64,000 nt of DNA from Pedobacter sp. WC2423 (lineage in GTDB: Bacteria; Bacteroidota; Bacteroidia; Sphingobacteriales; Sphingobacteriaceae): contig NZ_CP162005.1 in assembly GCF_040822065.1 (NCBI RefSeq), positions 5,270,001 through 5,334,000 on the forward strand, written 5' to 3'. The notes beneath the pieces were generated by a model that saw nothing but the letters and a program-made list of their open reading frames with translations, was not told the DNA's origin and searched no databases. Both the position numbers and the translations under genes were made by a program. Below are positions 42,594 through 51,644 of the stretch, piece after piece (within the stretch, counting starts at the first letter, position 1; each line of letters starts with the position of its first letter).

Positions 42594-43673
42594 ATGAGTT
42601 TAAAAGGCTATAAAGGCGTAATTTACGGAGATGCTGTTCAGGAATTATTTGAGCAGGCTAAAAAACATCAGTTTGCATTGCCTGCAGTTAATGTTACCGG
42701 AACAAATACCATCAATGCGGTTATGGAAACTGCTAAAGCGGTGAATTCACCAGTCATGATCCAGTTATCAAATGGTGGCGCGCAATTTTATGCAGGTAAG
42801 ACATTGAATAATGATAACTTAAATGCATGTGTGTTAGGCGCAGTATCTGCCGCAAAACATGTTCATTTATTAGCGGAACACTATGGTGTTGCGGTAGTAT
42901 TACATACTGACCACGCAGCTAAAAAATTATTGCCATGGATTGACGGTCTGTTAGATCACGGTGAAAAATTCTTTGCTGAAACTGGTAAACCATTGTTCTC
43001 TTCACATATGCTGGATCTTTCTGAAGAGTCAATTGAAGAAAACATGGAGATCTCAGCTAAATATTTAGCACGTATGGCTAAAATGGGCATGACTATCGAA
43101 ATCGAACTGGGTGTAACTGGTGGTGAAGAAGATGGTGTGGACAATAGTGATGTAGATAGCTCTAAATTATATACTCAGCCTTCTGAAGTAGCTTATGCTT
43201 ATGAAGAATTGAGTAAAGTAAGTGATAAATTTACTGTAGCTGCGGCTTTTGGTAATGTTCACGGTGTTTATAAACCAGGTAACGTTAAATTGCAACCGGT
43301 AATTCTTAAAAACTCTCAGGATTATATCAAAGAGAAATTAGGATTAACAGCTGAAAAACCAATTAACTTTGTATTCCATGGCGGATCAGGTTCTTCTCAG
43401 GAAGAAATCAGGGAAGCTATTTCTTATGGTGCAATCAAAATGAACATTGATACTGATATGCAATGGGCATTATGGGAAGGTGTTCTGGATTACTACAAAG
43501 CGAATGAAGCTTATCTTCAGGGACAAATCGGAAATCCTGATGGAGATGATAAACCAAATAAAAAATACTATGATCCACGTGTTTGGTTACGCAAAGGAGA
43601 AGAAGCATTTGTTAAACGTTTAACTCAGGCTTTTGAAGATTTGAACTGTAGAAATGCAAGTGATAAATTATAA
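42594..43673 (+). CDS. fbaA: Class II fructose-bisphosphate aldolase
   Basis: The 359-residue protein has the class II A-type pattern: FALPAVNVTGTNTINAV, VLHTDHAAKKLLPWIDGLL (zinc-binding HTDH), MTIEIELGVTGGEEDGVD, AAFGNVHGVY, VFHGGSGSS and MNIDTDMQWA. It is the zinc-dependent glycolytic and gluconeogenic aldolase of the FbaA type, cytoplasmic. The length matches E. coli FbaA. A consensus-like promoter and a terminator flank it, so it is a single-gene unit. Confidence 0.93.
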   Translation: MSLKGYKGVIYGDAVQELFEQAKKHQFALPAVNVTGTNTINAVMETAKAVNSPVMIQLSNGGAQFYAGKTLNNDNLNACVLGAVSAAKHVHLLAEHYGVAVVLHTDHAAKKLLPWIDGLLDHGEKFFAETGKPLFSSHMLDLSEESIEENMEISAKYLARMAKMGMTIEIELGVTGGEEDGVDNSDVDSSKLYTQPSEVAYAYEELSKVSDKFTVAAAFGNVHGVYKPGNVKLQPVILKNSQDYIKEKLGLTAEKPINFVFHGGSGSSQEEIREAISYGAIKMNIDTDMQWALWEGVLDYYKANEAYLQGQIGNPDGDDKPNKKYYDPRVWLRKGEEAFVKRLTQAFEDLNCRNASDKL

Positions 43674-43693
43674 GTAAAGAAAAAAATCTTTAA

Positions 43694-43728
43694 GGCGCTT
43701 CAGAGTCATTCTGAAGCGTTTTTTTTAT
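43694..43728 (+). terminator. Rho-independent terminator
   Basis: CGCTTCAGA and TCTGAAGCG form a 9-bp stem with a loop of GTCAT, followed by eight Ts. Confidence 0.88.
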
Positions 43729-43794
43729 GATTTATTTTTTCCGGTTATACGCTGTAAATGCGTTTTAATCATCAAATTAGCTGAAAAAAAAGCT

Positions 43795-44283
43795 ATGAAA
43801 ACCCCGGGAAAGAAAAACAACCTATTTGAGCAGTTCTCTAATGCTGCAACCAAATTTACAGGCAGCTCTTCAGCTTTTATTATCGCTTTGTTAATTGTCG
43901 TGGTGTGGGCAGTGAGCGGCCCGGTTTTTCATTATTCGGAAACCTGGCAGCTGGTGATCAATACCGGAACAACGATTATTACATTTTTAATGGTCTTTTT
44001 AATCCAGAAAGCTCAGAATAAAGACGGCAAGGCGATACAGCTTAAACTGAATGAATTACTGGCCGCGCATGAACGGGCAAGTAACAGGATGGTGGATATT
44101 GAAGACTTGACTGAAGCTGAATTAGATCAGTTACATAAATTCTATGTCACATTAGCAGCATTAGCAAAACAAGAAACCGATATTCATTGTTCTCATTCTA
44201 TTGATGCCGCGCAGGAAGTTAGTGCAATCAAAGCGAAGCATTTATTTAAACCCAAACATCATGGAACTACTTCAGGTAAATAA
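43795..44283 (+). CDS. Low-affinity iron permease family membrane protein
   Basis: The 162-residue protein has two hydrophobic helices (about 27-46 SAFIIALLIVVVWAVSGPVF and 56-72 INTGTTIITFLMVFLIQ), then QNKDGKAIQLKLNELLAAHERASNRMVDIEDLTEAELDQL. This is the pattern of the small family annotated as low-affinity iron permease, common in bacteria, where the iron-transport role is not proven. The gene overlaps the following GNAT gene by 23 bases, so they are translationally coupled. Confidence 0.82.
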   Translation: MKTPGKKNNLFEQFSNAATKFTGSSSAFIIALLIVVVWAVSGPVFHYSETWQLVINTGTTIITFLMVFLIQKAQNKDGKAIQLKLNELLAAHERASNRMVDIEDLTEAELDQLHKFYVTLAALAKQETDIHCSHSIDAAQEVSAIKAKHLFKPKHHGTTSGK

Positions 44284-44683
44284 GATCAGGACGCAGGAAG
44301 AATTGGAAAGTGCATTCGCAATCCGTAAACAAGTCTTTGTGGTAGAACAGGGCTGTCCGCCGGAACTGGAATGGGAAAATGAAGATGTTTCTCATCATTT
44401 CCTGGCTTTACTGGACAATCATCCTTGTGGTGCATGCCGGTGGCGGAAAACCGAAAACGGCTATAAATTAGAGCGGTTTGCAGTATTAAAAGAATACAGG
44501 GGCAAAAGGGTAGGACAGGCGCTTGTAGCGGCCGCTTTAGCCGATATACCGGATAGTGCAAGCGCGATCTATTTAAACGCGCAGGTGGAAGCTGTGAGCC
44601 TGTATGCGAAGTTTGGCTTTGCAGTAGAAGGTGAACAGTTCGAAGAAGCTGGAATACAGCACTTCAGAATGGTTAAGAAATAA
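44261..44683 (+). CDS. GNAT-family N-acetyltransferase
   Basis: The start at 44261 is chosen because the GNAT opening (IRTQEELESAFAIRKQVFVVEQG) follows; upstream codons overlap the previous gene. The 140-residue product continues with ACRWRKTENGYKLERFAVLKEYRGKRVGQALV (beta4 and the acetyl-CoA-binding Q/RxxGxG/A equivalent RGKRVG) and YLNAQVEAVSLYAKFGFAVEG. Matches the ElaA/YitI-like group. It transfers acetyl from acetyl-CoA to an unknown amine. The next gene is convergent. Confidence 0.85.
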   Translation: MELLQVNKIRTQEELESAFAIRKQVFVVEQGCPPELEWENEDVSHHFLALLDNHPCGACRWRKTENGYKLERFAVLKEYRGKRVGQALVAAALADIPDSASAIYLNAQVEAVSLYAKFGFAVEGEQFEEAGIQHFRMVKK

Positions 44684-44703
44684 ATAATTGGTAGCAGGTG
44701 AGG

Positions 44704-45570
44704 TTATATTCCTTGAAATACTTTCGAAGACAGCAACATCGCCTCCTGCCATTTATCCAGGTTCAGATTCAAGGTTTCTCCTTGTTGCTGAAGATAAGTA
44801 ATCAGTTCTTCGGTGGCCAGGTTACCAGTCAGGTCATCGGCTGCCATAGGGCAACCGCCGAATCCTTTTAAAGCACTATCAAAACGTCTGCATCCATTGC
44901 GGTAAGCAGCCTCAATCTTTTCTTTACGCGTCTGCGGAGTACTGTGTAAGTGCAGCCCTATTTCTGTTTCCGGAAATTTCCTGAGCAGCAGGGGCATTAA
45001 CTCTTCAATCTTTTCTGGTGTAGAAACTCCTGTAGTATCTGAAAGAGAGAGAATTTTAGTGCCTCTTTCTACTAATACTGACGCCCACTGTTCTACAATT
45101 TCTGTGTGATAAGCATCTCCATATGGATTACCAAAACCCATAGACAGGTAAACTACTGCAGTCTTCTGATTTTTATCACATAATTCCAGCATTTGTTCTA
45201 CGGTGGCCAGTGATTCCTGAATACTGGAATTTGTATTCCTTTGCTGAAAAGTTTCAGAGATGGAAAATGGAAAGCCCACATAGTCGATTTCAGGAAAGAG
45301 CATCGCATTTTCAGCACCACGAAGATTGGCAACAATAGCTAATAATTTGCTTTGCGTATTACTCAGATCCAGCCGGGCCAAAACTTCCCTGGTGTCAGTA
45401 AGCTGCGGAATAGCTTTTGGGGAAACGAAACTGCCAAAATCTATCGTATCAAATCCGACTTGCAGCAACAAATTGATATAAGCCGCTTTTAAAGCTGTAG
45501 GAATAAAATCATGAATGCCTTGCATGGCATCTCTCGGACATTCGATTAGTTTAATCGCTTTCTGGCTCAT
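44704..45570 (-). CDS. Hydroxymethylglutaryl-CoA lyase
   Basis: The start at 45570 gives 288 residues (SQKAIKLIECPRDAMQG; an upstream codon would add 13). The HMG-CoA lyase family pattern is present: substrate-binding R in CPRDAMQG, DTIDFGSFVSPK, LSDTTGVSTPEKI, EIGLHLHSTP (metal-binding His-x-His), and the active-site cysteine loop GFGGCPMAADDLTGNLATE. It cleaves HMG-CoA to acetoacetate and acetyl-CoA in leucine breakdown. It lies alone, with the IS element between it and secDF. Confidence 0.88.
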   Translation of the reverse strand: MSQKAIKLIECPRDAMQGIHDFIPTALKAAYINLLLQVGFDTIDFGSFVSPKAIPQLTDTREVLARLDLSNTQSKLLAIVANLRGAENAMLFPEIDYVGFPFSISETFQQRNTNSSIQESLATVEQMLELCDKNQKTAVVYLSMGFGNPYGDAYHTEIVEQWASVLVERGTKILSLSDTTGVSTPEKIEELMPLLLRKFPETEIGLHLHSTPQTRKEKIEAAYRNGCRRFDSALKGFGGCPMAADDLTGNLATEELITYLQQQGETLNLNLDKWQEAMLLSSKVFQGI

Positions 45571-45708
45571 ACATTTTAGTGCACGCTGGTTATTTGTGCA
45601 AGGGCTCAATGTAAGTAAAAATACGAAATAACAGAAATAAGGAGGCTTTCCGGAATGGAAAAACTGCCCTGGATTGAAAACAAAAAAGCCTTCTCCTGAT
45701 TTCCAGAA

Positions 45709-45732
45709 TGAAGTGCCCCCAAAAAGTTAGAC
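45709..45732 (+). repeat. Terminal inverted repeat of the IS, left end
   Basis: Starts TGAAGTGCCCCCAAAAAG and is the perfect reverse complement of the right end. Confidence 0.92.
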
Positions 45733-45750
45733 AAATTTAACTTTAAAAAA

Positions 45751-46539
45751 TTAGGCTGCAAGAGTCCGGTATTGTACCGGACTTTTTGCATTTAGTTTCA
45801 TTTTGATCCTGTCATTGTTGTAGTATTCAATATAACTTTTGATATCTGTTTTGAGTTCTTCGACTGATGTATATTTTTTCACGTAGAATAGTTCTGATTT
45901 TAGTATTCCGAAGAAGTTCTCCATTACCGCATTGTCCAGGCAGTTGCCTTTTCTGGACATGCTCTGTAGCACCCCCTTCTTTTCTAGCGCACGCTGATAG
46001 GATTTCATCTGATAGTGCCATCCCTGGTCGGAATGCAGTATTAGGCCGTTGAGGTCGGCATGTTTTTCAAATGCCATTTCTACCATTCTGCCGACCAGCC
46101 CGTAATTGGGCCGGACGTCTAGATGATAAGAAATGATCTCTGAATTGTAGAGATCGAGTATCGGGGAGAGATAGAGTTTCTGGCCTGCCACTGCAAATTC
46201 CGTAACATCAGTGACCCACTTTTGGTTCGGCAGCTCGGTTTTGAAACCTCGCCTCACCAGATCGGGCGCAATCCTTCCATGGTCTCCCTTATAGGATCGG
46301 TATCTTTTAGGCCTCAGTGTACATTTTAGCCCAAGTTCGCCCATAATCCTTGACACCGTTTTGTGGTTGATCGTACAGCCCTGTTGCTTGAGCGCTGCCG
46401 TTATCCGCCGATATCCATAACGCCCCCTGTGTCTGTGAAAGATATCGGAGATCAGCTTCCTGGCAGGTGCATACCTATCTTCTTTAGCATGTTTAAGGTG
46501 ATAGTAGAACGTGCTCCGCGCCAGTTCAGAAGCAGACAA
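45751..46539 (-). CDS. IS3-family transposase OrfB (DDE integrase)
   Basis: The rve-type domain shows the catalytic triad Asp111 (VTDVTEF), Asp171 (LHSDQGWHY) and Glu207 (VMENFFGILKSE), with the D-35-E spacing of IS3. An HTH_21-type segment precedes it (HRGRYGYRRITAAL). The open frame continues upstream past the nominal TTG start to about 46620, so in life it is probably made as an OrfA-B fusion by -1 frameshift. It is complete. Confidence 0.92.
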   Translation of the reverse strand: MSASELARSTFYYHLKHAKEDRYAPARKLISDIFHRHRGRYGYRRITAALKQQGCTINHKTVSRIMGELGLKCTLRPKRYRSYKGDHGRIAPDLVRRGFKTELPNQKWVTDVTEFAVAGQKLYLSPILDLYNSEIISYHLDVRPNYGLVGRMVEMAFEKHADLNGLILHSDQGWHYQMKSYQRALEKKGVLQSMSRKGNCLDNAVMENFFGILKSELFYVKKYTSVEELKTDIKSYIEYYNNDRIKMKLNAKSPVQYRTLAA

Positions 46540-46565
46540 TAATAGATGCAGGTCATAGGTATGCC

Positions 46566-47111
46566 TTAATTCTTCGACCGCTTTGGCTTTGGTTCGCGCG
46601 CTTTGGACTTTTCCTGTTGAATTAAGGCACTTAGCTTTTTTAGATATGCATTTTCTGCACGTAGGAACTCCAGCTCCTCCTGCAAAGCTGCCTGTGGATC
46701 TAATGGATCCTTCTTCTTTTTTATCCTGTTGTTATCTGGTGCCGACATATTCTTTGAACGGCCAACTTTGGTAGTTTCAAGACCTTCCTCGCCAAATTCA
46801 CCATAGAGCTTCATCCAGTGGACGATGGTGCTGTCGCTGGGGATCCCGAAACATGTGGCCGCCTCGCTCAAAGATAAACGCTTTTTTATCACCGAAAGAA
46901 CGCATGCAACCTTGAGTGCCTTGTCGTATATATTATTGCCCTGCTGATGGCTCAAGCTACCACGGTCCTCGTAATTCTTGACCAGACGGCGTAGGTATCG
47001 GTCGTTGATGCCATGCTTTCTGGAAAGTTCCCTTGATCCGATTGACCCGGAAACAACCTCCTTCACCAAAGCTTCCTTGAAGCTTAAACTAAACTTTGTT
47101 TTTCTATTCAT
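46566..47111 (-). CDS. IS3-family OrfA (helix-turn-helix)
   Basis: The 181-residue protein has two HTH-like units (SFKEALVKEVVSGSIGSRELSRKHG, LSEAATCFGIPSDSTIVHWMKLYG) and a C-terminal leucine-zipper-like helix (EELEFLRAENAYLKKLSALI), characteristic of IS150-group OrfA. It binds the IS ends and, when fused with OrfB, forms the active transposase. The A-run GGAAAAG at about 46612-46618 (minus strand) is the probable slip site. Confidence 0.9.
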   Translation of the reverse strand: MNRKTKFSLSFKEALVKEVVSGSIGSRELSRKHGINDRYLRRLVKNYEDRGSLSHQQGNNIYDKALKVACVLSVIKKRLSLSEAATCFGIPSDSTIVHWMKLYGEFGEEGLETTKVGRSKNMSAPDNNRIKKKKDPLDPQAALQEELEFLRAENAYLKKLSALIQQEKSKAREPKPKRSKN

Positions 47112-47130
47112 AAAAATGCCCCCAATAAGT

Positions 47131-47154
47131 GTCTAACTTTTTGGGGGCACTTCA
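47131..47154 (-). repeat. Terminal inverted repeat of the IS, right end
   Basis: It reads GTCTAACTTTTTGGGGGCAC onwards on the plus strand and mirrors the left end perfectly. Confidence 0.92.
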
Positions 47155-47184
47155 GAAGAAGGCTTTTAAATGTTATGATGTTAC

Positions 47185-50130
47185 TTATGCGTGTTTTTTG
47201 CCTAAGTCGATTACAATTGGAGTAGAGATACATAATGAAGAGTATGTACCGATTACACGACCAATTAATAGCGCGAAGATAAATCCACGGATACTTTCTC
47301 CACCAAAGATGAAGACCACAAGTAATACGAAGAATACGGTTAATGAAGTTAAGATGGTACGACTTAATGTACTGTTCAACGCGAAGTTGATTAGTGTATT
47401 ACGTTCTTCACCATACAAGTCATCTTTACCAGTCTCGGCAAGTTTCTCACGGATACGGTCAAATACAACTACTGTTTCAGTCATCGTATAAGACATAACT
47501 GTTAAGATCGCTGCGATGAAATCCTGACCAATCTCTAAAGAGAATGGTAAAACACCATCAAGGATAGTATAGAATGATAATACCAGTAACACGTCATGGA
47601 ATAATGCGATAACTGCACCTAAACCATAGTTTACTTTCTTAAACCTGACGATGATGTAAACAAACATCAGCACACAAGAGAATAAGATAGCTGTGTAAGC
47701 ACTTGAAACAAGGTCACTCGCAATAATTGGCCCTACTTTCTGGTTACTCTCAATCGTGTATTTAGCTCCTGTTGTGGCTAAACCAGCTTTTAATGCATCT
47801 TCTACAATCTTATCAGCACCAGCATTCTGGTCAGCGATATGGTAAGTAGTCGTGATTTTTAACTCGTTGTCAGCACCAGCAGTTTTAACCTGAATTTCTT
47901 CATTCTGGAAGCTTGGAGCTAATTTCGCTTTTACATCTTCTGTATTCATTCCTTTATCGAAATGAACGATGTAAGTTCTTCCTCCTTTAAAGTCAATACC
48001 TAATCTTAATCCACCGTTTTTGAAGTAGAAAATGATACCTAAGATAATGATGATAGAAGAGATGGTATAATAAATCTTTCTGCGGCCAACAAAGTTAAAC
48101 GCGATGTTTTTAAAGGCGTGGATAGTTGCTTTGTTACCGAAAGTGATATTTGCATTTTTGTTCAGTAAGCCTTCGAATACTAAACGCGAAATTAATACCG
48201 CACAGAATAAAGAAGAAAGGATACCGATACATAAAGTAGTTGCAAAACCCTGAACCGGGCCGCTACCGAATGCGTAAAGGATAACACCTAAAATTAATAC
48301 CGTAACGTTGGAGTCAATGATAGAAGGCATTGCATGTTTGAAACCTTCTTTGATGGCTACAGCAGTTGATTTACCATGTGCTAATTCCTCTCTTACACGT
48401 TCGAAGATCAGGATGTTCGCATCTACCGATAAACCGATAACCAGGATAATACCAGCAATACCAGGTAAAGTCAATACCGCCCCCAGTGAAACCAGGATAC
48501 CCATGATGAACAATAAGTTGATCACTAAGGCAAGGTTAGCTACCCAACCTGCTTTGTTGTAATACAACGCCATGAATACCAGGATCACGATGAATGCCAG
48601 TACGAATGAGAGTAAACCATTGTGGATCGCTGCTTCTCCTAAAGATGGACCAACTACAAACTCTCCAACAATACGTGCCGGAGCTGGTAATTTACCGGCT
48701 TTTAAGATGTTTGCTAAATCCTGTGTTTCATTCACTGTAAAGTTACCAGTGATGGAAGAGATACCATTAGGAATTTCATTCTGAACAGTAGGTGCAGAGT
48801 AAACTGCATTATCCAGAACGATTGCAATAGATTTTTTATTGTTTGCATCAGCGGAAGCTTCTGCAGTGATTTTTTTCCATTTCTGTGCACCTTCACCAGT
48901 CATGTACATGGTCACTTCAGGTTTACCTTTCTGATCGTAATCATGACGGGCATCACTGATCGCTTCTCCACCTAAATCAGGTTTTCCATCCGGAGATACA
49001 GATTTGATTGCATAAAGTTCAAAAACTTTAGTACCATCCATTGGTCTTACACTCCACATGAATTTGAAACTCTGAGGAATGATAGAAACAACTTCTGGTC
49101 TTCTGAAGTAAGAGTTTACTTTAGCCGTATCTTTTTGTGCAACCCATCCAACAGTTGGACCAGGACGTAAAGCAGGTTGTCCTTTTTCATTCTGGTAAGT
49201 AGGGATGTTTAATAAAGCGAATAATGGGTTGGATTTAGAAAGTTCTTTTGTCTTTACGTCAGCAGAATCTTTTCCGGTAGTGCTTTTCTTAGCTAAGTTA
49301 GCCAGTGCACTTTTTCCTTTTGCAGCAGTGTCTTTTACTGTCGTTACTGCAGCAGTATCTTTTAAAGTAGAGGCAAGGGTTTTGTTGATGTTCTCCATGA
49401 TCGAGTAAACCTCTTCATTTTGATACACCTGCCAGAATTGTAATTCTGCAGAACCTTGTAATAATTTATGAACCCTTTCTTTATCCTGAACACCTGGCAT
49501 CTCAATCAGGATACGGTTAGTACCTTCTTGTTTCTGCATGTTAGGACTTACCACACCAAATCCGTCAATACGGCTTCTGATAATGATAAATGAACGGTCA
49601 ATTGCGCTGGAAGCTTCTTTCGATAAGTAGTTCTTAACGTCAGCATTGCTGGCATTCGCTTTTAACTGCTGTGCATTATCCTGGTTAGAGAAATAATCTG
49701 CAAGTTTTACGTTCGGGCTGATTTTTTCAAATTCATTGACAAACAAACTGATGAAATCTTTACCACCAGCATTCAGCTGAGTCTGGGCAGTAGCAAGTGC
49801 TTTGTTAAAATTAGCATCATCGGTATGATTTGCTAATGATTTTACCAATTCACCTAACGATATCTCCATCGTTACGTTCATACCACCTTTAAGGTCAAGA
49901 CCTAAATTGATTTCTTTCCCTTTACAGAACTGATAGTCAAACCCGAATATTGGATAAACCGGGACGGTTGACATGGAGTCCAAATAAGCTTTTTCCTTAG
50001 TCGGATCGCCTTTAGCATACGCTTTAGCGTCTTTTTCTACCTTCGACGTAACGAAATTGAACGAGAGGGAATACACGCAGACAATACCTAATAGTATTGC
50101 CATAAATTTAATGAAACCTTTACCTTGCAT
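47185..50130 (-). CDS. secDF: Protein translocase subunit SecDF, fused
   Basis: The 981-residue protein fuses SecD (about 1-650) and SecF (about 680-981). Each half has a large periplasmic domain and six helices. SecD marks include LGLDLKGGMNVTMEI, PGVQDKERVHKLL, GIAGIILVIGLSVDANILIFERVREE; SecF marks include LRLGIDFKGGRTYIV and TVMSYTMTETVVVFDRIREK. A 50-residue Lys/Ala/Ser-rich insert (about 235-290) lies in the SecD P1 domain. It uses the proton gradient to pull proteins out of the Sec channel. The fusion is normal for Bacteroidota. Its terminator has been split by the IS. Confidence 0.95.
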   Translation of the reverse strand: MQGKGFIKFMAILLGIVCVYSLSFNFVTSKVEKDAKAYAKGDPTKEKAYLDSMSTVPVYPIFGFDYQFCKGKEINLGLDLKGGMNVTMEISLGELVKSLANHTDDANFNKALATAQTQLNAGGKDFISLFVNEFEKISPNVKLADYFSNQDNAQQLKANASNADVKNYLSKEASSAIDRSFIIIRSRIDGFGVVSPNMQKQEGTNRILIEMPGVQDKERVHKLLQGSAELQFWQVYQNEEVYSIMENINKTLASTLKDTAAVTTVKDTAAKGKSALANLAKKSTTGKDSADVKTKELSKSNPLFALLNIPTYQNEKGQPALRPGPTVGWVAQKDTAKVNSYFRRPEVVSIIPQSFKFMWSVRPMDGTKVFELYAIKSVSPDGKPDLGGEAISDARHDYDQKGKPEVTMYMTGEGAQKWKKITAEASADANNKKSIAIVLDNAVYSAPTVQNEIPNGISSITGNFTVNETQDLANILKAGKLPAPARIVGEFVVGPSLGEAAIHNGLLSFVLAFIVILVFMALYYNKAGWVANLALVINLLFIMGILVSLGAVLTLPGIAGIILVIGLSVDANILIFERVREELAHGKSTAVAIKEGFKHAMPSIIDSNVTVLILGVILYAFGSGPVQGFATTLCIGILSSLFCAVLISRLVFEGLLNKNANITFGNKATIHAFKNIAFNFVGRRKIYYTISSIIIILGIIFYFKNGGLRLGIDFKGGRTYIVHFDKGMNTEDVKAKLAPSFQNEEIQVKTAGADNELKITTTYHIADQNAGADKIVEDALKAGLATTGAKYTIESNQKVGPIIASDLVSSAYTAILFSCVLMFVYIIVRFKKVNYGLGAVIALFHDVLLVLSFYTILDGVLPFSLEIGQDFIAAILTVMSYTMTETVVVFDRIREKLAETGKDDLYGEERNTLINFALNSTLSRTILTSLTVFFVLLVVFIFGGESIRGFIFALLIGRVIGTYSSLCISTPIVIDLGKKHA

Positions 50131-50242
50131 TTTTGTTTGTAATTATTTGTCTATGCTGTATATTTTTTTCAACAAGTCGGCAAATCTAATTAATTTTTTA
50201 ATTAATAGTCAGCCTTATATAATATTTATTGAGGTTTGGGAA

Positions 50243-50728
50243 CTATTTTCGAACAAGAGTTGAAATTGTATAACCAATGTTGTTTTTTTCGTCCGGCCCG
50301 TAGCTGTTGCTGCTTTCCTCTTTCCAGCTATCCGGGTCTATGGCCGGAAAAAATGTATCTGCATCAAAATGGCCTTTAACAACCGTCAGATAAATTTTAT
50401 CGGTGATATCCATTGCCATTTTATAGATCTGTGCGCCGCCTACAATAAACACTTCTTCGTCAGGGTCGCAAAGCGCAATGGCTGCTTCCAGTGTATGAAC
50501 CACTTCTGCCCCTGGTATTTCCAGACCGGTTTCGCGGGTAATGACAATGTTGCGGCGATTTGGAAGCGGTTTACCTACAGAATCGAATGTTTTGCGGCCC
50601 ATGATCACCGTATGGCCGCTGGTGGTAGTCTTAAAGTGTTTCAGATCTCCTGGCAGGTGCCATAACAGTTGATTATTCTTTCCTATTCCATTATTTTCAG
50701 CAATGGCAACAATGATAGAGACGATCAT
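50243..50728 (-). CDS. folA: Dihydrofolate reductase
   Basis: The 161-residue protein has the DHFR landmarks: IIVAIAENNGIGKNNQLLWHLPGDLKHFK at 5-33 (with the active-site D/W region, Asp28), HTVIMGRKTFDSVGKPLPNR (NADPH loop), and EEVFIVGGAQIY. It reduces dihydrofolate to tetrahydrofolate. It overlaps thyA by four bases (ATGA), the common thyA-folA order, which feeds the folate cycle and dTMP synthesis. Confidence 0.95.
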   Translation of the reverse strand: MIVSIIVAIAENNGIGKNNQLLWHLPGDLKHFKTTTSGHTVIMGRKTFDSVGKPLPNRRNIVITRETGLEIPGAEVVHTLEAAIALCDPDEEVFIVGGAQIYKMAMDITDKIYLTVVKGHFDADTFFPAIDPDSWKEESSNSYGPDEKNNIGYTISTLVRK

Positions 50729-51519
50729 ACGGCAACAGCTCCTTTAATGTGCGGATGTGGTTCGTAGTTTTTCAGGTTAAAGTCTTCAAATTTGAAACTG
50801 AAAATGTCTTTGACTTCCGGATTGATTTCCATGACAGGTAAAGTTTTGGTATCCCTGCTTAATTGCAGTTTTGCCTGTTCCATATGATTATTATATAAGT
50901 GTGCATCGCCCAAAGTGTGGATGAACTCACCATATTCAAGATTACATACCTGGGCAACCATCATCGTGAGCAGGGCATAAGAAGCAATATTAAAGGGTAC
51001 ACCTAAAAATATATCTGCACTGCGCTGATAAAGCTGACAGCTTAATTTGCCATCGGCCACATAAAATTGAAAGAGTGCATGACATGGAGGAAGAGCCATC
51101 TGGTCAATATCGGCTACATTCCATGCGGAAACAATAATCCTTCTTGAATCCGGATTCGTTTTGAGGGTATGGATGATATTGCTGATCTGATCGATCAGCC
51201 TGCCGTCTGGTGTTGGCCATGACCGCCACTGTGAGCCATAAACAGGGCCTAAATTCCCATTTTCATCTGCCCATTCATCCCATATTCTGACGTTATTGTC
51301 TTTGAGATATTTGATGTTGGTATCACCTTTTAAAAACCAGATCAGCTCGTGGATGATTGATTTAAGGTGTAATTTTTTTGTGGTCACCATAGGAAAACCT
51401 TCCTGAAGGTTAAAACGCATCTGATAGCCAAATGTACTGATGGTCCCTGTTCCCGTCCGGTCGTGTTTCTGTGCCCCATGGTCCAGCACGTATTGCATTA
51501 AGTCCAGATATTGTTTCAT
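50725..51519 (-). CDS. thyA: Thymidylate synthase
   Basis: The 264-residue protein is ThyA: RTGTGTISTFGYQMRFNL, the active-site Cys146 in LPPCHALFQF (same position as E. coli), SCQLYQRSADIFLGVPFNIASYALL, and HTLGDAHLYNNH. It makes dTMP from dUMP with methylene-THF. It is the first of the thyA-folA pair and divergent from ispE. Confidence 0.96.
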   Translation of the reverse strand: MKQYLDLMQYVLDHGAQKHDRTGTGTISTFGYQMRFNLQEGFPMVTTKKLHLKSIIHELIWFLKGDTNIKYLKDNNVRIWDEWADENGNLGPVYGSQWRSWPTPDGRLIDQISNIIHTLKTNPDSRRIIVSAWNVADIDQMALPPCHALFQFYVADGKLSCQLYQRSADIFLGVPFNIASYALLTMMVAQVCNLEYGEFIHTLGDAHLYNNHMEQAKLQLSRDTKTLPVMEINPEVKDIFSFKFEDFNLKNYEPHPHIKGAVAV

Positions 51520-51545
51520 GTTGGAGGATAATTTCGCTTAAAATA

Positions 51546-51553
51546 CAAAACTA
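51546..51553 (-). promoter_or_regulatory. Candidate -7 promoter element for thyA
   Basis: On the minus strand the bases read TAGTTTTG, matching TAnnTTTG, 27 bases before thyA. Confidence 0.45.
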
Positions 51554-51610
51554 AAACAAATAATGTAAAAAATAGGCGAATATAATAGGGCAGAATATTC
51601 CTTCCTTTTG

Positions 51611-51618
51611 TAAGTTTG
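51611..51618 (+). promoter_or_regulatory. Candidate -7 promoter element for ispE
   Basis: TAAGTTTG matches TAnnTTTG, 26 bases before ispE. No clear -33 TTG at the standard spacing. Confidence 0.5.
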
Positions 51619-51644
51619 CGATCCATACCTTTAAAAACACGCCA

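Larger units (their letters stand above)
45709..47154 (-). mobile_element. IS3-family insertion sequence, complete
   Basis: The element is 1446 bp, bounded by perfect 24-bp terminal inverted repeats (45709-45732 and 47131-47154, TGAAGTGCCCCC at the outer ends). It is flanked by the direct repeat GAA (45706-45708 and 47155-47157), the 3-bp target duplication typical of IS3. It has two genes on the minus strand, orfA and orfB, as usual. Its intact ends and frames suggest a recent insertion that could still move. Confidence 0.93.
45682..47167 (-). terminator. secDF terminator split by the IS element
   Basis: AAAAAAGCCTTCT (45682-45694) and AGAAGGCTTTT (47157-47167) are complementary arms. If the IS and one target copy are removed, they form one hairpin with about 11-base loop. 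The IS thus sits in the loop/right arm, separating the arms by about 1.46 kb. Confidence 0.7.

Noticed and set aside
45709..47154. IS element as a broken copy
   Set aside because: Both ends, both genes, the DDE residues and the target duplication are intact.
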